NCBI GenBank assembly: GCA_016932375.1
Contig: JAFGDA010000108.1
Span: 1 to 11,711 of the forward strand
Length of the DNA stretch: 11,711 bases
Origin: Actinomycetota bacterium
GTDB taxonomy: Bacteria; Actinomycetota; Humimicrobiia; Humimicrobiales; Humimicrobiaceae
Direction: 5' to 3'
Shown here: piece by piece, positions 6,976 through 11,711 of the stretch
Layout: each line of letters begins with the position of its first letter
Position numbering within the stretch: the stretch's first letter is position 1
Notes under the pieces: model-generated
Databases searched by the model: none
What the model was told of the DNA's origin: nothing
What the model saw: only the letters and a program-made list of their open reading frames with translations
Position numbers and translations under genes: made by a program

Positions 6976-8277
6976 ATGGCTGAAAATATCAATATAGAAG
7001 TTTCACCGGTTTCCAGGGTTGAAGGTCATGGAGACCTGGTGCTGGATGTAAAGGACAGGAAGGTCGAGAAGCTTATTTTCAGGATACCTGAATCACCAAG
7101 GTTTTTTGAGGCAATGCTTGTGGGAAAAAACTGGGACGAACCATCCCATATAACTTCAAGGATATGCGGAATATGTTCAGTTGCGCATACATACGCTTCA
7201 ATTAAGGCAACCGAGGCAGCTTTCGGGATTGTACCCAATGACATGATATTGAATCTCAGAAAGCTTATATTCCATCATGAGATTGTCCAGAGCAATGCCC
7301 TGCATGTTTATTTTCTTGCGGCACCTGATCTTTTTGGTGTTGGAAGTGTCATACCCCTCGTAGAGACCCATCCCGAAGTTGTCAATATTGCGCTCAGGGT
7401 AAAAAAGATGGCAAATGACATGGTAAGAATAATTGGTGGAAGAGCAGTACATCCCATAAGGACTGTAGCAGGTGGTTTCACAAAGCTTCCCGCAGAAGAA
7501 GAAATGCACATTATGAGAGACATGCTTAGAGGTGCATATCCCGACCTCGAGAAATCCCTTGATGTATTGAAAACCTTAAAAATTCCTGATTTTGAAAGGG
7601 AAACAGAATATATATCACTTTCACACCCGGAAGATTATGCAAATTATGATGGCAATATCAAGTCAACTGACGGGTGGGAGATAAGGCCATCTGAATATTT
7701 AACAAAAATAAAGGAAAAAGTAGTAAAACATTCAACCGCAAAACACTGCTGGGCGGAAAGGGATGCATACATGGTAGGCGCTCTTTCAAGGTTCAATAAT
7801 AACTATGAAAAGCTTTCAAATAATGCAAAAAGTTATGCGGATGAATTGGGCCTGAAGGCACCCTGCTATAATTCTTATATGATAAATATTGCCCAGTTTG
7901 TTGAAATAATCCATAGTGTTGATGACAGCCTGAGGATTATTGAAGAGCTTCTTGATGAAGGCATGGATGAAGAAAGGAGGATGGTGGAAATAAATCCAGG
8001 AGCCGGAAGGGGAGTCGGGGCCGTTGAAGCACCGCGTGGACTGCTGATACATGATTATACATATAATGAGGCAGGCAGGATAGAGAAAGCAAACCTGATA
8101 ATACCTACCAATATGAATTATGGCAATATAGAGAGGGATATGCAGAAACTGGTACCCGGCATAATTGATAAAACTGAGGATGAAATAAGGCTTGCCTGCG
8201 AGATGATGATAAGGGCATATGACCCATGTATATCATGTTCGACACATTTTTTAAAGGTAAGGTTAATAAATAAATAA
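6976..8277 (+). CDS. hydA: [NiFe]-hydrogenase (sulfhydrogenase) alpha (large) catalytic subunit
   Basis: A 433-residue catalytic subunit that splits or evolves H2 at the Ni-Fe centre. The N-terminal RVEGHG (Glu16) is followed by the L1 motif RICGICSVAH, with Ni ligands Cys64 and Cys67, and the C-terminal L2 motif DPCISCSTH, with ligands Cys418 and Cys421 and ending at His424. Nine residues (FLKVRLINK) follow that His and should be removed by the endopeptidase encoded directly downstream. GGAGG (6962-6966) sits 9 nt before the ATG, 2 nt after the hydD stop. The beta-gamma-delta-alpha gene order matches the P. furiosus hydBGDA operon, supporting group 3b (NADP-linked, historically also S0-reducing in vitro). 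Direction in vivo cannot be told from sequence. Confidence 0.96.
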   Translation: MAENINIEVSPVSRVEGHGDLVLDVKDRKVEKLIFRIPESPRFFEAMLVGKNWDEPSHITSRICGICSVAHTYASIKATEAAFGIVPNDMILNLRKLIFHHEIVQSNALHVYFLAAPDLFGVGSVIPLVETHPEVVNIALRVKKMANDMVRIIGGRAVHPIRTVAGGFTKLPAEEEMHIMRDMLRGAYPDLEKSLDVLKTLKIPDFERETEYISLSHPEDYANYDGNIKSTDGWEIRPSEYLTKIKEKVVKHSTAKHCWAERDAYMVGALSRFNNNYEKLSNNAKSYADELGLKAPCYNSYMINIAQFVEIIHSVDDSLRIIEELLDEGMDEERRMVEINPGAGRGVGAVEAPRGLLIHDYTYNEAGRIEKANLIIPTNMNYGNIERDMQKLVPGIIDKTEDEIRLACEMMIRAYDPCISCSTHFLKVRLINK

Positions 8278-8788
8278 AAAGATAACAATTCATGGAACCT
8301 GTCAGGCTACAGTAAGGATAATTGGTTTTGGCAATAAATACCGGAGCGACGATGGCATCGGTATAAGGGTAATAGAGGAAATTGAAAAAATAAGGGAATA
8401 TGACCCTTCTTTATTTAATGATGGGATTAAAAATATCGAGATAATTGATGGGGGCACAAGCGGGATAGATTTACTCTCACTAATAAAAGAAACACCGGAA
8501 ATAATAATCATAGATGCTGTCGATGCAGGCCAGGAGCCCGGTGAAATAACAGTATTTAAAGAAAAAGACATAAATTATTTTTTAAAACATAAAATAAAAA
8601 GTTATTCACTCCATGACCTGGATCTGTCAGAAGTTATAAAACTTATCAGGGCACTTAAAATACCTTCAGATATTACCATTATTGGTATAAAACCTAAAAA
8701 TACAGGATTCGGTGAAACTCTATCTGAAGGCATGGAAAGTATTGTAGAACGGGTTATTTCAATTGTAAGAAAAGAGATTAATAAATAA
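8270..8788 (+). CDS. Hydrogenase maturation endopeptidase (HybD/HycI/HoxW family), no canonical start codon
   Basis: The frame encodes a complete protease of the family that clips the large-subunit tail after Ni insertion: RIIGFGNKYRSDDGIGIRV near the N-terminus (metal-site Asp in SDDG), IIDAVDAG (second Asp), SYSLHDLDL (metal His) and a C-terminal GIKP...TGFGETLSEGM segment. It ends with TAA at 8786-8788. No ATG, GTG or TTG occurs in frame after the preceding in-frame stop (8267-8269) until late in the gene. The most attractive start is ATA 8270: AAGG (8259-8262) lies 7 nt upstream, it overlaps the hydA stop, and the N-terminus (Ile/Met)-NKKITI looks natural. Alternatives are ATT 8288 or a one-base error joining ATG 8292 to this frame. 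Product is clear; start is uncertain. The partner is almost certainly HydA. Confidence 0.85.
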   Translation: MNKKITIHGTCQATVRIIGFGNKYRSDDGIGIRVIEEIEKIREYDPSLFNDGIKNIEIIDGGTSGIDLLSLIKETPEIIIIDAVDAGQEPGEITVFKEKDINYFLKHKIKSYSLHDLDLSEVIKLIRALKIPSDITIIGIKPKNTGFGETLSEGMESIVERVISIVRKEINK

Positions 8789-8845
8789 ACCTGTGAACTC
8801 CTTTTTAATATAAACCTGTTACTATGGAATTTGTTTTATATTATA

Positions 8846-9865
8846 TCAGCATATACGCGGCAGCTGTTCGCTGTAATACCTGTCAAGGATCCTGGTAGTC
8901 CCTATGGCTGTATTCAGGATAACCGGTCCTTCATCATCTTTTCCAGCAACTTCGCCTATGATGCTGCTTCCTTTTCCATATTTATTAGCTGAAATTGCTT
9001 CAATCACCCTGCTGGCATCCTTCTGTCCAACAAAAGCAACCATCTTGCCTTCATTTGCCATATAAAGAGGGTCAAGGCCAAGGAATTCACACAGCCCCCT
9101 TACCTCTTTTCTTAAAGGAATATTATCCTCGAATATATTGATCCTTGTACCGGAACTTTTTGCCAGTTCCAGAAGTATAGTAGCCAGTCCGCCGCGCGTT
9201 GCATCCCTGAGGCAATGGATGCTGTCAGAGACTTTAATCATATCCATTACCATTGCTGAAAGTGGGGCACAGTCACTTTTAATTCCTGATTTAAAATTAA
9301 AACCTTTCCTGCAGCTCATTATGGCTGCTCCATGGTCCGCTATCGGACCATTTATTATTATTTTGTCACCAGGTTTTATAAGACGGGGAGAAAATTCCTT
9401 TTTATAATCAACAAGTCCTATCCCGGATGTATTTATAAATATGCTGTCTGCATTTCCCTTCCCGACAACCTTGGTATCTCCGGTTACTATATTTACCCCT
9501 GATTCATCTGCGGTTTCCTTTATTGAGGCAAGTATTTTTTTAAAATCCGTTAAAGGGAAACCTTCTTCCATAATAAATGAAAGGCTCAGGGCAACAGGAC
9601 GGCAGCCGGTTGTTGCAAGATCGTTTATTGTCCCGCATACAGAGAGTTTACCTATATCCCCACCGGGGAAAAAGACCGGATCGACCACAAAGCTGTCGGT
9701 AGTAAAAGCAATTTTTGTGCCGTTTAATTCAAGGATTGCGCTGTCTTCAAGTTTTTCGAGGATTTTATTCTTCAGGTGACCCAGTATTGTTTTTTCTATA
9801 AGCTCACCGGTTTTTATTCCACCGTCACCATGGGACAGCTGAATGAATTCTTCAATCTTATCCAT
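8846..9865 (-). CDS. hypE: Carbamoyl-dehydratase HypE (hydrogenase maturation)
   Basis: A 339-residue PurM-like ATPase that dehydrates the S-carbamoyl group received from HypF to a thiocyanate on its C-terminal cysteine, the source of the active-site CN ligands. Motifs: SHGDGGIKT (11-19), TTDSFVVDP (55-63), NDLATTG (81-87), TGDTKVV (128-134), RDATRGG (220-226) and the essential C-terminal PRIC ending at Cys339. I place the start at ATG 9865, because GGAG (9878-9875) is 9 nt upstream and the family begins DKIxLxHGxGG. An ATG at 9880 in the same frame would add five residues but overlaps that GGAG and has no ribosome site. It is last in the hypFCDE string, 66 nt after hypD, and converges on the protease gene. 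Confidence 0.96.
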   Translation of the reverse strand: MDKIEEFIQLSHGDGGIKTGELIEKTILGHLKNKILEKLEDSAILELNGTKIAFTTDSFVVDPVFFPGGDIGKLSVCGTINDLATTGCRPVALSLSFIMEEGFPLTDFKKILASIKETADESGVNIVTGDTKVVGKGNADSIFINTSGIGLVDYKKEFSPRLIKPGDKIIINGPIADHGAAIMSCRKGFNFKSGIKSDCAPLSAMVMDMIKVSDSIHCLRDATRGGLATILLELAKSSGTRINIFEDNIPLRKEVRGLCEFLGLDPLYMANEGKMVAFVGQKDASRVIEAISANKYGKGSSIIGEVAGKDDEGPVILNTAIGTTRILDRYYSEQLPRIC

Positions 9866-9931
9866 ATGCCATATCTCCATTACAAATATTTATATCCTAA
9901 ATTTTTTTAAAATTAAAAATCATTATTAAAA

Positions 9932-11029
9932 TCAGGGTAAATTTTTTACAAAATGAGATTTAAATCTTTCATATCTGTAATATGCCGCACAGGATCCTTC
10001 GCTTGAAACCATGCAGGGTCCCACAGGATGGTCGGGCCGGCATGATTTTCCAAAAAGCCTGCATTGGCCGGGATTCTTTTTACCTTTAAGAATCTCACCA
10101 CAGATGCACCCGGCAGGGTCAGCTGAATTTATTTCTTCAATAGGGAACCTGAGGGAAGAATCATAGTTAACGAATTTTTTCCTGAGGGTAAGCCCGCTGC
10201 CGGGAATACATCCGATTCCACGCCAGTCGGAATCACATGGATTGAAAACCTGGTCAATTATTTTTAATGCCCCGGGATTGCCTGATTCCCTTACCACACT
10301 TGAATACTGTATCTGTACTTCAGGTTTTCCTTGTTTTATCTGCCTGAGAAGCATATCGATTGATGTCATTATATCATAAGGTTCAAAGCCGCTTATCACA
10401 CAGGGGATCCCATATTCTTTGCATATAAACTCATATGGATGACTGCCAATAATGACAGATACATGCCCCGGGCTCAAAAAACCGTCTATCCTTATTTCCC
10501 TGTCTTCAAGAAGCGCTTTAAGGGCAGGGGGGACAAGTTTATGCAGGTTTATTATAGAAAAGTTTTTAATATCCTGCATGCGGGCCCGTTCGATTAAGAC
10601 TGCAGTAAGGGGTATGGTTGTCTCAAAACCTATGGCAATGAATATTACTTCCTTATGGGGATTTCCAATTGCAAAATCAAGTGCATCCTTTGGTGAATAG
10701 CATATGTTTATGTCACTGCCGCGTGAACGTTCAAGGTAAAGGCTTGAATCCGAACCGGGTACCTTTATCATATCCCCGAAAGTAAAAATACCTGCTGGAT
10801 ATTTACGTGACAGCATTATTATGCGGTCAATATCCGTTATTGATGTAACGCATACAGGGCAACCCGGACCACTTATAAGATTAATGTTTGGCGGCATTAT
10901 ATCCCTGAGGCCATATTTTGAAATGGCCATCGTATGGGTACCGCATACTTCCATCAGGTTTAAGGACCTCCCTATTAAGGAGGCACTGTCCCATATGGAT
11001 TTTTTAATAGTTTCTATTTCATTTTTCAT
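9932..11029 (-). CDS. hypD: Hydrogenase expression/formation protein HypD
   Basis: A 365-residue 4Fe-4S scaffold that, with HypC, assembles the Fe(CN)2CO unit. Motifs: EVCGTHTMAI (Cys29 in the CGTHT motif), SGPGCPVC (Cys57, Cys60), GFETT, CIPGSGL, and a C-terminal cysteine cluster (Cys308, 310, 323, 330, 339, 347), four of which bind the Fe-S cluster in the family. The start is ATG 11029: GGAAGGA (11044-11038) lies 8 nt upstream, whereas the in-frame GTG at 11053 lies upstream of that site. With this start the gene overlaps the 3' end of hypC by 11 bp, a sign of coupled translation of two proteins that form a complex. Confidence 0.96.
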   Translation of the reverse strand: MKNEIETIKKSIWDSASLIGRSLNLMEVCGTHTMAISKYGLRDIMPPNINLISGPGCPVCVTSITDIDRIIMLSRKYPAGIFTFGDMIKVPGSDSSLYLERSRGSDINICYSPKDALDFAIGNPHKEVIFIAIGFETTIPLTAVLIERARMQDIKNFSIINLHKLVPPALKALLEDREIRIDGFLSPGHVSVIIGSHPYEFICKEYGIPCVISGFEPYDIMTSIDMLLRQIKQGKPEVQIQYSSVVRESGNPGALKIIDQVFNPCDSDWRGIGCIPGSGLTLRKKFVNYDSSLRFPIEEINSADPAGCICGEILKGKKNPGQCRLFGKSCRPDHPVGPCMVSSEGSCAAYYRYERFKSHFVKNLP

Positions 11030-11237
11030 CGAAATAATCCTTCCAGTACCCACGCGTAATCAGCGCTTCATTTTTATCTACCAGCTGAATTGCAAAACCT
11101 GCATGGACTATTACATAATCATCTTTTTTTACCTCAGGCACAAGAGAGATGTCTACTTCCCTTGAAACACCAAGACTTTCTGCAATAGCAAGGTTTTTAT
11201 TTATACTGATTATCCTGGCTGGAACTGCTAAACACAT
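11019..11237 (-). CDS. hypC: Hydrogenase assembly chaperone HypC
   Basis: A 72-residue chaperone that carries the Fe(CN)2CO moiety from HypD to the large subunit. It begins MCLAVPARI, the canonical HypC N-terminus; Cys2 becomes the iron-binding N-terminal residue after Met removal. The conserved HAGFAI segment is at 45-50. AAGGAGA (11252-11246) sits 8 nt upstream of the ATG, inside the hypF coding sequence. The gene overlaps hypF by 41 bp and hypD by 11 bp. The HypC-type MCLAVP start makes the long overlap with hypF credible. Confidence 0.96.
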   Translation of the reverse strand: MCLAVPARIISINKNLAIAESLGVSREVDISLVPEVKKDDYVIVHAGFAIQLVDKNEALITRGYWKDYFDEK

Positions 11238-11711
11238 ATCCCCGGTCTCCTTTTTTTATTGTCATAAGATTAAGGGCTGCAAGGTATGCCTGGCCGATGG
11301 ATATTCCGCCGTCATTTACAGGGACTTTTACATTGGTAAAAACCCTGAAGCCCTCATTTTGAAGTGAAAGGATGCAATTTTTCAGAAGATAATCATTCTG
11401 GAAAACTCCACCGCTTAAAAGTATTATACCTGAGCCATATTTTGATCCAAATAACAGGCTCATATCAAGAATCGCCCTGCATATTGTATTGTGGAATTTT
11501 TCTGCAATAATTTCCCTGGATATCCCGCTTATGCGGTCCTCAAGGATTTGCCTGAATATATAAATATCATCTATAACCAGTTTTCCGTTGTCTTCTATTA
11601 ATTTAGGTTCATAGGATGCAGATGCAGCCTTACCCGGGATATAAAGGTTGCCAGGGTTTTTAATTGACATTTCAAGATGTATAGCTGCTTCCCCCTCAAA
11701 ACTGTTTTTAT
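11197..11711 (-). CDS. hypF: Carbamoyltransferase HypF, C-terminal part only
   Basis: Only about the last 170 residues of a protein usually near 750 long are in the window; the frame is open to the window edge. The visible part is the end of the Kae1-like carbamoyl-transfer domain: SFEGEAAIHLE (11703-11671), LLSGGVFQNDYLL, and VPVNDGGISIGQAYLAAL. HypF makes carbamoyl-adenylate from carbamoyl phosphate and ATP and passes the carbamoyl group to HypE. About 27 residues follow the GQAYLAA block, the last 13 or so (SSSSQDNQYK end) encoded by DNA shared with the start of hypC. The acylphosphatase, zinc-finger and YrdC-like domains should lie beyond the edge. The promoter of the hypFCDE operon is also outside. 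Confidence 0.95.
   Translation of the reverse strand, partial: KNSFEGEAAIHLEMSIKNPGNLYIPGKAASASYEPKLIEDNGKLVIDDIYIFRQILEDRISGISREIIAEKFHNTICRAILDMSLLFGSKYGSGIILLSGGVFQNDYLLKNCILSLQNEGFRVFTNVKVPVNDGGISIGQAYLAALNLMTIKKGDRGYVFSSSSQDNQYK

Noticed and set aside
8302..8571. An 89-codon minus-strand open frame opposite the protease gene
   Set aside because: The plus-strand frame shows clear maturation-protease motifs; the minus frame is its antisense shadow, and only the missing start codon makes it look attractive.
9138..9779. Plus-strand open frames of 89 and 112 codons opposite hypE
   Set aside because: They are antisense to hypE, whose motifs run the full length; neither shows ribosome sites or recognisable domains.
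1..11711. A wholly new multi-gene system, phage, defence island or mobile element
   Set aside because: Every substantial coding region falls in a known family; I see no transposase, integrase, terminal inverted repeats, CRISPR-like array or tRNA attachment site.

Overview
The window is a metabolic locus from an AT-rich prokaryote that is most likely a bacterium. Several genes have strong Shine-Dalgarno sequences (for example a perfect AAAGGAGG 8 nt before hydD). Two intergenic regions carry sigma70-like -35/-10 pairs with 17-nt spacers: TTGAAA/TATAAT before the DUF1015 gene and TTGACA/TAGATT before hydB. The protein families (GTP-type PEP carboxykinase of the thermococcal kind, group 3b hydrogenase) are shared by Thermococcales and many anaerobic bacteria, so the phylum cannot be fixed from the sequence alone.

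Layout. Positions 1-1827 (+) are most of a GTP-dependent phosphoenolpyruvate carboxykinase whose start lies outside the window. A convergent DUF1015 gene follows (1957-3231, -). A divergent intergenic region of about 220 bp separates it from hypB (3451-4116, +). A 199-bp region with a promoter flanked by two near-identical 20-bp boxes then leads into hydB-hydG-hydD-hydA (4316-8277, +). These encode the beta, gamma, delta and alpha subunits of a cytoplasmic NAD(P)-linked [NiFe]-hydrogenase (sulfhydrogenase, group 3b type). Directly after hydA is an endopeptidase gene for the large subunit (about 8270-8788, +). It has no ATG, GTG or TTG anywhere near its 5' end and is easily missed. Facing this operon is the maturation operon hypF (partial)-hypC-hypD-hypE (11711 down to 8846, -).

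How the genes work together. HypF and HypE make the thiocyanate-form cyanide donor. HypC and HypD build the Fe(CN)2CO unit. HypB inserts nickel with HypA, which is not seen here. The endopeptidase trims the HydA tail after the DPCISCSTH motif. The mature HydA-HydD dimer exchanges electrons with H2, and the HydB and HydG Fe-S and flavin subunits connect it to NAD(P)H. The window is therefore a nearly self-sufficient hydrogenase island beside a PEPCK gene. I see no mobile elements, RNA genes, CRISPR array or clearly novel multi-gene system. The points most worth a second look are the hyd promoter/operator architecture and the start-less protease gene.
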